A stretch of 64,000 nt of DNA, from assembly GCF_003473485.1 (NCBI RefSeq), contig NC_053046.1, forward strand, positions 31,697,332 through 31,761,331, in the 5' to 3' direction. The translations under genes and the position numbers were made by a program. Positions within the stretch are counted from its first letter, which is position 1, and each line of letters starts with the position of its first letter. Shown in pieces: positions 25,636-36,092 of this stretch. The notes beneath the pieces were generated by a model that saw only the letters and a program-made list of their open reading frames with translations, searched no databases and was not told the origin of the DNA. Source of the stretch: Medicago truncatula. Its lineage: Eukaryota > Streptophyta > Magnoliopsida > Fabales > Fabaceae.

Positions 25636-25712
25636 GTGAGCTTAGCTCAGTTGGTAGGACAATGCATTATTATTTGCAGAGAACCACTAAACTACCTGAC
25701 AAAAAAAAAAGC
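25636..25712 (+). mobile_element. SINE, internally deleted copy
   Basis: It begins GTGAGCTTAGCTCAGTTGGT with a good A box and ends 'actacctgac' plus ten A. Compared with the fuller copy at 34812-34949 it lacks the middle, including the B box. The orientation is plus. Confidence 0.75.
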
Positions 25713-26869
25713 TAGACTTGTTTCCCTATATTGTAGATGCCAATTAAAGCCTGAATTTATTTTTTTATTATTTTTTTTTCTTTGAAAATGAAGTCTGCAA
25801 ATCTTATAGCTTATGTCTTTTTGGCTTTCAGCAAACTACAATGGGGCTCTGTTGGATATTTTTAGGGTTGTATGGCCCAAAAGTCCTAAACCAAATGGCT
25901 TTCACCTCCCATCCGTCATGTTTCTCATGCGTCCTCCTAAATTTCAAAACTGCCCTCAGATTTTCGGATTATTCAATATGCTACTCTTATTTTCAACTCT
26001 TCCTTTGAGGTCCAACTCGATTAGTCTCTTCAGTGGTTCAGTTGTGATTTTTCCTCTTAAGTCCAACTAGATTAGTCTCTTTAGCGGTCCAGTTATAAAG
26101 TCGATTTGTGACAATACCTTATATGCATCTATGTTAGGATTGATACGAGCTGTTAGTGGGTTCTGATACCATGTTGGATGGAGGAATGTTTTACATATTG
26201 AGCTGTAGTTGTTTCAAGGGGCACTCAACATGGAAAGGATATTGAAGATTTGCAGAAAAGTTTGGACAATGCTGAGTAAGGTACATATACAAGCATTTCT
26301 AATTTTCTGACATAATTACATTTTCAGAGTGATTTTCAAATTAACTAAGAATAAACAGTATTGTTCTAAAGTTTTTGAACTAGGATAAAAAACTTTAACA
26401 GTGTTTGTGGTTTCTAGAAGCATTGCAGAAGATTATGGTCAGACTCAGACAGTCAAATATAGGTTTGACGCCATCTAAGTAATCAGCATTTCAATCTTGG
26501 GCTATGTTTCAGAGTTTATAAGAGATCATAGCAGAATTCTATTCACTTTGTGTTATTGTCAAATCTTAATTCTTAGTGTTAATTGATGGTCTTATGATGA
26601 AAATTATAAATTTAACCCAAATAAAAACGGATATTAAGAACATATCCATGTACCGAACTAATAAGTAGCAAGAAAGTGAAATAAAAGAAAACACAATGAT
26701 TTGAACTTATCATTGAAAAACATTACAGAAACTAACATGCACTGCATGATAATAATGAAGTGACAAGAGTGCAATATCCTGCAAATAAAGTAAAAAAGGT
26801 TGTTACTGCACAGTAAGAAACATAAACAAGTTGAATCAAAGCTTTTCAAGTGTGTCTGTTTCTTCATTT
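25713..26869. other. Intergenic, no gene recognised
   Basis: 25830-26200 has less AT-biased composition, with repeated 'aagtccaactagattagtctct' phrases, but no family motif in any frame. It may be a retroelement relic, but I cannot support a class. Confidence 0.35.
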
Positions 26870-27345
26870 TAATTCTAACGAATGTCTAATTTTGGAATGT
26901 GTGCTATCTTTTCCCAGTACACCCTTGTTCCCTCGTTGCATCGCTCATTTAATCCTCCAGACAAACATAAATAGTCAGAACCTCAAGTGAAGTGAGGCGT
27001 GGAATACCTTCTTGCAAGGATTTCAATCCTTTATACCAAGCAAATTCCATTGTTCGAATCGTAGACCTTTCCACATTTTCTCCGGAAAAGACTCAGGCTC
27101 ATCACAGTATAAGATATGCAGACACTCTAAAGCTTGGTTTAACGGTTCTCAAAATCCTCTATGGGAAAGATTTCATTTCTTTACCTACACAAAGGTAGAG
27201 AGTGTCATGACCATTGAAACTACAGATTGACATCAGTGACTCATAGTTACGTCCAACTGCAAAGAGGTCTTTAACAGATGGAAGAGATGGCAACTCAAAT
27301 TTCGGGCAATCATGGATGGTCAGATCATGGATTAGCGAGGTCTTT
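26870..27345 (-). pseudogene. CNL resistance-gene fragment (LRR end)
   Basis: Reading the minus strand gives broken LRR segments, the clearest being GIPRLTSLEVLTI, followed by a degraded copy of the C-terminal tail 'CKEGTGEDWDKIAHIP'. Several frame changes and stops interrupt it, and no NB-ARC region is present. It parallels the 3' end of the complete CNL gene at 29723-32755, from which a duplicate could have decayed. Confidence 0.75.
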
Positions 27346-28139
27346 AATATGAATTACATCAATTCATATTAAAAAGTGACAAAAAGAAATGCAAATTCAA
27401 TATATTTGACAAGGCCTGAGAGTTTGTTGTGATATATGACACAAACTATATGAATGCAAATTTATTACTGGACAACACGCGATGCATCCAAGAACTCGCG
27501 CATTGCGCAGCATGGAACGTAATTGAAGGTTGTAATAAGAGTAGTAGTACTTCTAGATACTGAATCCTGCTACCTCTATATGATTCTACTTCCATTGTTC
27601 TAGACAAGCCCAATCTAGAGCCCCAAATATTTAGAACTTTCTCACCATTTTATTTTCCTCCCTTTTGTAAATAACCAAGAAAGTTTCATGTGTACTAAAC
27701 AAACTCATGTTAATTTTCCCTTCAACAATTCATTTGCTTGTGTGATTTTTCAATATTTGAAAGTGCAGTCTTCCACAATTTTGTTTATTGAATTCTTTGT
27801 CTGGTTACATTTCTGTTGACAAGTCAATTTTATAAATGACAAAAAATCTTGTAGTCACTGATTTTAGCCTCCATAAGGCAATAATTTGATCAAGTATGAA
27901 TTCAAAAAAGTATTTGTCCCTTTTAAATAAATAATGTATGTACATTATTTGGAACAACCAAGGCACAAAATGGCAAGGACAACCTCCTGAGGCTTAGGAG
28001 AAACTCAAGTGAAGTCAGGTGTCAAATATCTTCTGGCAAGGATCAAGTTCGAAGAGAAATAAACTAATGCTAATCTACTAAAATATACGTAGTTAAAAGA
28101 TGGAAAATTCACTTTGTTATAAAATAAAACAATTGATTT
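27346..28139. repeat. Block also present near 61.67-62.9 kb
   Basis: 27610-27790 resembles 61668-61840 ('agagccccaaatatttagaactttctcacca'-like start). 27800-27970 is nearly identical to 62728-62900 (starting TCTGGTTACATTTCTGTTGA). Both blocks lie in direct orientation next to CNL fragments, so they mark a duplicated resistance-gene neighbourhood. No gene of its own is seen. Confidence 0.8.
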
Positions 28140-28984
28140 CTCATTCAGGAAAAGCAGTGGATGCAACTTGGTTAATTAACATTGTCTGACACAAACGAAG
28201 TCGGGATTCAGCAGCATTCCACAACATATACGACACAAACCCAAAACAATAACACAGATTAATCAATGGCTGTGCGTCTGGAAGATAGGCCTTTATCATG
28301 CAGTTCTTTGTCATATCAATCAAACTTTGATTCCATATCACATGCTCTGCCTCATTAATTTATCCAGTTTTAGAAGTTTCTCCAATGTATTTGTAATGAA
28401 TATCAGGATCCTCTATAAATAATACAAAATAAAAAGTTATGAAAATGAAAAAGAACTAGAAAATGCAATATAGGTTAGTCTAGAAAACAGTCTTAAGAAA
28501 TACCATAGCTAAAATATTGGTCAAAGAGGCCTTTAATTGGTAAAAGAGTTTGATGCATGCATCAACAATTTGCAACTCAGAATATTCCTTAGAAGTCATC
28601 AGATTTTGAAGCAGTAAAATTCTTTAATATAAGTCCAGAAAAATAATTTATTTGAAAAGAAAAGGCTTATGTTAACAACATGAGTGCTAATACATTACCT
28701 GCACAATTAATTGTATATTTCCCCGAAGGATGACCAATAAAGATCTTCCGTGTACTCCAGTGTTCATTCTTCGAAATAGGTTCAAACCAATTCAACCAAA
28801 GCCTGAAAATCACTCATATGGAGCATATATAACAATGTTTTAAAATTCAGTGAGTTGAGCACTTGAAATCCAAACATGTGGTGCAATGACATGTGTATTC
28901 ACAATGGCCTATTTGACCAGCCAGAAGCAGAAACACAAACACAATACCTTTGCTTCTTGATTCCTATTGAACATAAAAGCAACA

Positions 28985-29062
28985 TCACCAAAAGTCTAAG
29001 TTCGGAATACGTGCTATCTTGTTCCAGTCCTCTCCTGTTCCGTCCTTGCATTGCTCCTCTAA
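28985..29062 (-). pseudogene. CNL C-terminal coda fragment
   Basis: The minus strand reads a degraded 'CKDGTGEDWNKIARIPNL'-type tail, parallel to the last codons of the intact CNL at 29723 and of the pseudogene at 60.6 kb. Only the coda is present, directly beyond the alpha/beta-hydrolase relic. Confidence 0.65.
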
Positions 29063-29079
29063 TGTTTTAGTTGGAGAAC

Positions 29080-29715
29080 ATAAACCTTTGAAAAACATTG
29101 AAAACGTTGAATTCTATCAGGAACCATTGCTGCTATCATAGATCCTGTTTCAATAGGCAAACATAATTAAAATTAAACACAAACAAACAAACAAACTTAA
29201 CCTAACCAAATCTTAGGACAAACCATCTGAGTTTTAACTAAATCAAAAACTCACTAAAAAAGACAATGAAACAAATTCACTAAAATACTAACCCGTTGAG
29301 TGCCCAAAAACATGAGCCTTTTTCCAACCTAAACGACCCAACAAAGTAATTGCATCCTTGGCATGATCTTTGTTCTGCACCCAACAATCATTCACCAATA
29401 TTCAAATTTCCATTTCACTTTTTGTAAATCATTCAAATTAACGTATTGATGACATGTCTGATGTTTAGATACTGATATGACACCAAGCCATAACAAACAG
29501 AAACTTTCATTTTTTATCAAAATTAAGCAAAAAAGAAGCCAAACAATATATCATTCAAATAAACAATCTAAAACAAATAAATAAAAAAGACCAACAAAAA
29601 CTTAAGAATAAAAATGGAGTAAACCTTGATGATCAGACTTGCTAATGGGCACAGAGCTCCGACCCATGCCCCGATTGTCAAAATCGCAATCCTCGATACC
29701 CCCACCAGGGACTCA
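29080..29715 (-). pseudogene. Alpha/beta-hydrolase gene remnant (three exon pieces)
   Basis: Three minus-strand pieces match a plant alpha/beta-hydrolase of the RutD-like type. Piece 29625-29715 reads CDFDNRGMGRSSVP. Piece 29293-29374 reads DAITLLGRLGWKKAHVFGHS, including the nucleophile-elbow style G-H-S-T-G. Piece about 29090-29144 reads SMIAAMVPDR. Each piece ends at plausible GT and AG sites, so this is a genomic, intron-containing relic rather than a processed copy. The first junction does not keep frame in my reading, residues are missing after the elbow, and the start is absent. A minus-strand frame at 28141-28341 with NQSLIDMTK may be its decayed end. It abuts the stop codon of the CNL gene upstream. 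Confidence 0.7.
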
Positions 29716-29722
29716 TTGTCAC

Positions 29723-32700
29723 CTACTCCAACTGTATTTTTGGAATATGAGCTATCTTGTCCCAATCCTCCCCTGTTCCCTCTTTGCATCGTTCCTTTAA
29801 TGTTGGGCAATCATTGATTGTCAGAACCTCAAGAGAAGTGAGGTGTCTAATACCCTCCGGAAAGCATCGCAATTCTTTACAATTAGAAATATATAGATAT
29901 TGAAGGGATTGCAGACCTTCCCAATTTTGCTCATTACAATCAGAGATACGCAGATGCGTCAAAGCTTGGTTAAAGGGTTCATTTTGTAACTCCTTCAGTG
30001 TTGGGAAATCATTTACAACCAGTGATTGAAGAGAAGTAAGGTTTTTGAACATCCCCTCTGGGAAGGATGTTATTCCTCTACCGTAATCTAGGGAAAGCTC
30101 AGTAAGACCACGGAAGGTAGAGATTGACCTCAGTAACTCATTGTTACATCCCAATACATAGAGGGATTTAAGAGATGGAAGACATGGCACTCCAAGTTTA
30201 GGGCAAGCTGTGATTCTCAACTCAGAAAGACAAGGAAACATCTCCCCTCTTTCCACTTTCAATAACCCCTCTATGTTTGGTAGGCATAGTAAATGGAGTT
30301 CCTCCAGAGATGGGAAAACCCTCACCTCCACACCATCCTGAGATTCATCATCATCCAAGTATTTCAGATTATCCATATCAGATAATTCCAGTTTTTTTAG
30401 AGACGGTAGTTTACCAATTAACTGAAGTCGCACAACTTTCTTGCAATTCCCAAGTTCAAGAGAAACTAAATTACTAAGAATAATTATCCAACTTGGTAAT
30501 GATAATCCGTCATAGTAATTTATTTTCAAGCACTTGAGATTTGAGTGAGGTTGAAGCACTTCGAGTACTTGCTGAGCACTAATAGTTGGGGGATTGGTAA
30601 ATCCATAGTTGCTTTCCCATGACAAGCATAATTCATGAAGGTCTTTTTTACCCATCAAATCAGCCGCTTGAGCTTGAGATAAACTGCCAAAATCTTTTAA
30701 GCCTTCGATACGCAGTTTTCCACCGAGGTTTAGATCACGTAACTCTGACAAGCTATTCCCTTTCTCTAAACTAACAATGTACACACTTAATGTTTTTAGA
30801 CTAGTTAATTTTCCAATGTTAGGAAACATTCGAGACAAAGATATACAATATTCAATAACTATATGTCTAAGATTTTGTAAGAAAGCCAAGCGTTTTGGGA
30901 GACAAATCAGTTCACCACAATGTTTTATTTTCAAGGTTTCCAGTTTTTGTAAGTTGTAAATTGAGTCAGGCAACTCTTGTATGTCAAGATAAAGAAGCTC
31001 CAAATACCTTAAATGAATTAAACTACCTAGTAATGGCCCCCGGATAAAGGTTGTGCATAAAACCCGAAGAGAAGGGTCTGTTGGGAAGTAATCCTGTTCT
31101 TCTTTTGGAAAAGTAGAAAACTCAAACCATGTTCGCAAGGATTCAACTTTTCTGAAGGCACCCTCATCGAATGATAACAAATTATCAGAGTTAAAACTTA
31201 TGTGGTGTGTGCTTTTTGACAAACTAGTCATGTTTGCATTCTCCAAATATATACATTCTTGCCCCATTACTGACTTAGCGAGATCATGGACAAGATCATG
31301 CATCTTGAATGAAATGTTGCCAGAAAATTCATCCATTTTTTTGTCTTGAAAGAATGATTTTTGGTACAATTCATCCCAAACCATGATGCCAACATCTTCA
31401 ACCTCCGTATTACCCCAAGATGAAATCAATCCATTAGCCATCCAAAGCTGAATCAATTCTTCTTTCAAGATTTCCCTATCCTTGGGAAATATAGCACAAA
31501 AAGAGAAACATTGCTTTAGGGTCGGTGTTAAATAAAAGTAACTCAACCTCAAAGAACGCAAAATATAATTTTCTTCTGGTAAAGCCCAAAGCTCAGTGTC
31601 TTTAATATCAAGCCATTCCTTTTCTCCATTCCTTGAGCTCATCAAACCTCCCAATGCTTTTGCTGCAAGAGGCAATCCATTACATTTCTTTACTATCTCC
31701 TTTCCTATTGCTACAAGTTCTGCACGCTCTTCTCTATAATGTCCCAATGCATATTCTTTGAACAACAACCAACATTCACTATCAGAGAGACCAGACAAAG
31801 AGTGAGCTTGGCATGTTCCCATGATTGTTGCAACAACTTTATCACGGGTGGACACTAAAATGGAACTACCTTTTGATCCACACGACAAAACAGATTTCAA
31901 ACGATTCCATCTATCTTGTGTTAACCCAGATTCCAATTGTTCATTTTGATTCCACACATCATCCAAAATCAGCAAATATATTCTCCCTTGCAACAATTCT
32001 TGCACCTTTCTTTGTATTACATCTGAATCCAAGGCATCACATATCTCTCCTGTAATATATTCTATAATAGAACACAAAATCCTCTTGACAGAGAAAGTCT
32101 CGGAAACACAAACCCAAGATCTTATGTCAAAATAGTCCCTCACCCTAACATCATTGTAGACCAATTGAACAAGAGTTGTTTTACCAATACCACCTAAACC
32201 AACAATGGGGTAGACGGAAAGGAAGTCAGAGTCCCTCGCATGGGTGAGAAGAAACTCAAAAATCTTTTCTTTATCATCTTTTCGTCCAAACACTTCTGGT
32301 TTAGCAATAATGGAGTTGATTTGACGCCATTCATCTACTTCATCTGAGCTTTCCCTAACATATACAGTACCATCTCGTAGAAGAAATTTGTTCTTAATAT
32401 CAGCAATATCATCCAATCTTCTTGTAATCTCTTTCAACCTGTTGCCGATCTGACGGCGAAACACGATGTTCTTTGGGTTGAAAGAGAATGAGCCTCCAAG
32501 TCGAGCAGACTCGATCGAACACTCATCAAGGATATCATCGAGCACATAAACAGCATCTTTGAGTTGTTGGAGCCATACCTTAATATAGCTGTCTTTGACT
32601 TGTCTCTTCTCAGCATCTACAAGAACAGCCTCGATGTGATTTAAGGAGGTTGATAGGTTTTTGGCCTTTGACTTGATTCCAGAAATGGTAGAAAATTCAC

Positions 32701-32755
32701 TTTGTAGGAGAGAATTCACTTTCTCAAACGCAGCTCTAAGTAAAGCTTCGGCCAT
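29723..32755 (-). CDS. CC-NBS-LRR (CNL) disease-resistance protein
   Basis: A 1010-residue intracellular immune receptor in one uninterrupted exon. An N-terminal Rx-type coiled coil (about 5-130) holds the EDVID-like stretch VYVLDDILDE near 70-79. The NB-ARC follows: P-loop GLGGIGKTT 186-194, kinase-2 LLILDDVW 261-268, RNBS-B GSSILVSTRD near 296-305, GLPLA 360-364, RNBS-D CFSFCAIFPKD near 416-426 and MHD 485-487. The Trp ending kinase-2 is the mark of non-TIR NBS proteins. About 18 irregular LRRs fill 560-990, and the tail is DWDKIAHIPKIQLE. All nucleotide-binding motifs look intact, so it may be functional. The pathogen recognised cannot be read from sequence. Broken relatives lie downstream and at 60.6 and 63.9 kb on the same strand. 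Confidence 0.95.
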   Translation of the reverse strand: MAEALLRAAFEKVNSLLQSEFSTISGIKSKAKNLSTSLNHIEAVLVDAEKRQVKDSYIKVWLQQLKDAVYVLDDILDECSIESARLGGSFSFNPKNIVFRRQIGNRLKEITRRLDDIADIKNKFLLRDGTVYVRESSDEVDEWRQINSIIAKPEVFGRKDDKEKIFEFLLTHARDSDFLSVYPIVGLGGIGKTTLVQLVYNDVRVRDYFDIRSWVCVSETFSVKRILCSIIEYITGEICDALDSDVIQRKVQELLQGRIYLLILDDVWNQNEQLESGLTQDRWNRLKSVLSCGSKGSSILVSTRDKVVATIMGTCQAHSLSGLSDSECWLLFKEYALGHYREERAELVAIGKEIVKKCNGLPLAAKALGGLMSSRNGEKEWLDIKDTELWALPEENYILRSLRLSYFYLTPTLKQCFSFCAIFPKDREILKEELIQLWMANGLISSWGNTEVEDVGIMVWDELYQKSFFQDKKMDEFSGNISFKMHDLVHDLAKSVMGQECIYLENANMTSLSKSTHHISFNSDNLLSFDEGAFRKVESLRTWFEFSTFPKEEQDYFPTDPSLRVLCTTFIRGPLLGSLIHLRYLELLYLDIQELPDSIYNLQKLETLKIKHCGELICLPKRLAFLQNLRHIVIEYCISLSRMFPNIGKLTSLKTLSVYIVSLEKGNSLSELRDLNLGGKLRIEGLKDFGSLSQAQAADLMGKKDLHELCLSWESNYGFTNPPTISAQQVLEVLQPHSNLKCLKINYYDGLSLPSWIIILSNLVSLELGNCKKVVRLQLIGKLPSLKKLELSDMDNLKYLDDDESQDGVEVRVFPSLEELHLLCLPNIEGLLKVERGEMFPCLSELRITACPKLGVPCLPSLKSLYVLGCNNELLRSISTFRGLTELSLDYGRGITSFPEGMFKNLTSLQSLVVNDFPTLKELQNEPFNQALTHLRISDCNEQNWEGLQSLQYLYISNCKELRCFPEGIRHLTSLEVLTINDCPTLKERCKEGTGEDWDKIAHIPKIQLE

Positions 32756-33331
32756 TTTTTTAGAAAAGAAAGAGTTGAAAAGTTATAAGGAAATGAGAAA
32801 CTGGTTTAGACAGAAAGAGTGCTAAGGAGACGCAAGTAGGTGTTCAATAATTGATGCAACTTGCAGAGTCCATTACATTGTATTTTATTGGATTAACGGT
32901 GTTTTATCTAGATCATTTTTGGATTTATCTCTTATAAAATATTTTTTTGGTTTAATTGCACTTTTCCTCTCTATAGTTTGCCAATTGTACAATTTTGCAT
33001 CCCATAGTTTTAAACTAGCGATTTTGCCCCCTATAATTTTCCCCTTTATGATTTTATGGTCCCCATGATATTTAGTGTTGGTTTTTTTTTTATCAATTAA
33101 TGTGTGTCACGTGTGTAATTCCATTTTTTTAAAAATAAAAAAAATGGTATTTTTTAGATTTTGAGAAGGGGGCACGTGATTTTTCAGATTTTAAGAAAAA
33201 ATATCACGTGCCTCCTTCTCTCAAAATCGATGGAAAGAGTTTGATTGAACTACTATAACGAGTGGTCGACATAACAATGAAATACCTTTACTTTATAACC
33301 CTCTAAAAAAAATTTAATTGATAGTACTTTA
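32756..33331. repeat. CNL upstream flank with MITE arm and G-box hairpin
   Basis: The first about 100 bp presumably hold the CNL promoter and leader. 32945-33100 resembles one arm of a long-TIR MITE ('tttgcatcccatag', 'gattttgccccc'). 33152-33186 and 33195-33228 form an inverted repeat. Both arms carry GGCACGTGAT or its complement, so each has a CACGTG G-box core. Confidence 0.5.
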
Positions 33332-34029
33332 TGTAACACTCCGTTTTCTAAACATAAACAAATTCATAAAAATAATCAGAGTTTTTCACATAAACGGAAT
33401 GCTACACTTCTTTTCTTAAAAATCATAAACGAAATAATTAACTAATAAATATCAACATATAACATAACAAAATATCACTCATCAAAATAAATCGACTAAA
33501 TTATAAAAAGTCATTTAAACTCAATAAAATAAATAAATAATAAAATAGAGTGTTACAACTCTACCTTCTTAAAAGAATTTCGTCTTTGAAATTTAAAGCA
33601 CAAGAGAAAAATGAATTTAATTATTGCTTAAATATCTTAAACTTTGTATAACAAAAATAGAAACTTCAACAATACACAAAATTCACATTAAAGTTAATCA
33701 GTCAAACATGATCACATAATAAAACATCACCATTAATTAGAAAAATACAACGACAAACGACTCAACTACTTGGCCGGTCGGACCGACCTGCTCTGATACC
33801 AATTGTAACACTCTGTTTTCCCAACATAAAAAAATTCATAAAAATAATCAGAGTTTTCCACATAAACGAAATGCTACAATTCTTTTCTTAAAAATCATAA
33901 ACGGAATAATTAACTAATAAATATCAACATATAACATAACAAAATATCACTCATCAAAATAAATCGACTAAATTATAAAAAGACATCTAAACTCAATAAA
34001 TTAAATAAATAATAAAATAGGGCGTTACA
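33332..34029 (-). mobile_element. TRIM (miniature LTR retroelement) with TSD
   Basis: Two 226-bp direct repeats, 33332-33557 and 33804-34029, begin TGTAACACTC and end GTTACA. They enclose a 246-bp non-coding core. At 33790-33801 is the complement of TGGTATCAGAGC, the usual methionyl-tRNA primer-binding site, two bases from the right LTR, so the element lies on the minus strand. A purine-rich tract is at the opposite inner edge. CTTTA flanks both ends as a perfect 5-bp target duplication. The repeats are about 94% identical, suggesting insertion on the order of two million years ago at usual plant rates (inference). It has no genes and structurally looks whole. Confidence 0.92.
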
Positions 34030-34459
34030 CTTTATACTACTCTTCAGTACTTGTCGCTTTTAGAGAATAATTTTATTTCATTTTACTTGTCACTTTTAAG
34101 TTTCAATACAAAATTAATTATTGGTTTGTCAATAATACCCTTATCCATTTATTGAAGAAAGAAAAATAATAAAATGAAATAACAAATGATTAAGAGTATT
34201 ATAGAAAAAAAAACACAGAATTTCATCAAAAATAACAAAATTTATTTGGTTTCTTGGTATGTGTAAATTTCTCAAAAGAGATAAGTATTGTGAAATGGAG
34301 AGAATAATAACTTTGTTTTACATTTTATTTATAAGAAATGCATGTCTTTAATTGTTTCGAAGTTTAAAATGAAAATATTATTTTAAAATAAAAAATAATT
34401 GTTTGTTCATGCAAACATTGAAATAATAAGAAATAATTATTTTCTACCTAAAACTCTAA
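34030..34459. other. Intergenic, nothing recognised
   Basis: AT-rich between the TRIM and a MITE arm. No reading frame, repeat end or RNA motif is supported. Confidence 0.4.
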
Positions 34460-34598
34460 CATTAAACAAATTTAAATTGAATAAGGACTAATATTGAATG
34501 TATAAATTTTTTATAGGGTCTAAAAAAACTATTATAATTAAGTAAGAACTAAACTGAAAAGGTCGCAATTTTACAGGGACCAAAAACATATTTAACCC
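34460..34598. mobile_element. Single arm of the 25.0-kb MITE family
   Basis: 'aattaagtaagaactaaactgaaaa', 'gtcgcaattttacagggacc' and 'acatatttaaccc' match the right arm of the MITE at 25029-25569. The opposite arm is missing or too diverged. A further weak copy lies at about 34735-34799. Confidence 0.6.
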
Positions 34599-34811
34599 AA
34601 AAAAATTATTCACTTTTAGTTTATATTTACATGTTATAAAGGACTATTTTGGAGTACTAAATGTGCCCATTTTTTGTAAAAAGTTTTTAAAATAATGACT
34701 ATTCTTACAAACTATATGGAATAGAAGATTAAAATTACCTTAAAATTTTATAGAAACTAAACTTAAGAATTTGTGATTTTGCAGCGACTAAAAATATATA
34801 TTTAATCATTT

Positions 34812-34949
34812 GTTTCGTGAGCATAACTCAGTTGGTAGGACAATACATTATTATATACAGGGGCCGGAGTTTGAACCCCGGACACCCCACTTATTCACCT
34901 TATAAGGTGAATTCTAACCACTAAGCTACCTGACAAAAAAATAAAAAAG
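34812..34949 (+). mobile_element. tRNA-derived SINE with 12-bp TSD
   Basis: The head carries a pol III A box (ATAACTCAGTTGGTAGG) and a B box (GGAGTTTGAACCCCGG). The body contains the palindrome TTCACCTTATAAGGTGAA and the tail is A-rich. A perfect 12-bp target duplication ATTTAATCATTT lies at 34800-34811 and 34950-34961. Boxes, A-tail and TSD together define a SINE mobilised by LINE machinery. Two damaged relatives are at 25636 and 23905. Confidence 0.92.
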
Positions 34950-36092
34950 ATTTAATCATTTAATTTCATACTTGCTCAAGTTCTCTCTCCAAAAAAGTCT
35001 AATTTATTGTACTAATTTTAGATAAAATAATATATAGGAGTTCTCTTGATTCTTGAATCCAAAAATCACCACTGTATCTCAATTCTCACAAGCGTAGGTT
35101 AGGGTCTGTTTGGTTCGCGGGTTTTGAACGGGAGGGGAGGGGAAGGGAGGGAATATTTTAAAATTTTTGTGATTAGTTCAATTTTTAGAAGGGGATGAGA
35201 GGGAGAGGAAGGGGAACAAAATCCCTCATATAAGCTCATTTATGGCTCCTCCTCAAATTGAAGTTTTTTGGAGGGGAGGGGAGAGAAAAAGAGATGAGTT
35301 AATGCAATTTTAATTACATTAACATAATTATCCTCATGTTTATTTTTAAATGACAAAACCGTCCTTATTAAAAATTTAAGTGTTTTCAACATATTGCTTA
35401 TTACTATCTTTTTTGTAACATGTCAATGTCAATTTTTTTTTTTTTAACGAGAATTGCATATTCTTGTCTTCTAATTATTATTTTTTACGTGAATTCACTT
35501 TTTTTTTACTAACGATGCTTTTATTTTTTTTATTTGGATATATTTATTTTGGGTTTGGTTATGGTGCATAAGGATTTTCCTTATGCACCCTGCATAAGGA
35601 TTGCTAATAGGGCCCATTAATAGTAGCCCAACAAATTTTCTGCTTCCTACACCCCAAAAACAGAAAACAAGTAAAACTGGCAAAACAAAACAAACTATTC
35701 ATTTCTTCAACAACCACCTCTCTTTCACCTCTCACCGGAAACCGTCGCCGTTAACCATCGCCGTCGTTCTTCACCACTGTATCAATCGCCATCATTTCTC
35801 AAGGTCGTCGTTCTCCACCACTGTCTTGATTTCCCCACCATCGTCGTTCTTACTATCGTCGTTCTTCACCTTCCACCACCATCGGAACACGAGGTCCATC
35901 GGAAACAACCTCCACCACCGGAAACACTAGCCGCCGTTCTTCATCAACACAAGGTCGTCATTCTTCACCACCGGAGACACCGTCGTTCACTACACCAGCT
36001 CTTCACCACCACCGTCGTCGCCGTTCACTTCCAACACCGTCGTTCACTTCCAACGCCTTCGTTCACTACAACATCTTCAACAAACAGCAAAC

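Noticed and set aside
35601-35930. 109-codon plus-strand ORF rich in Ser/His/Pro
   Set aside because: It is a translation of the CCGTCG/TTCACCA-repeat leader inside the left TIR. Its low complexity and position suggest untranslated leader.
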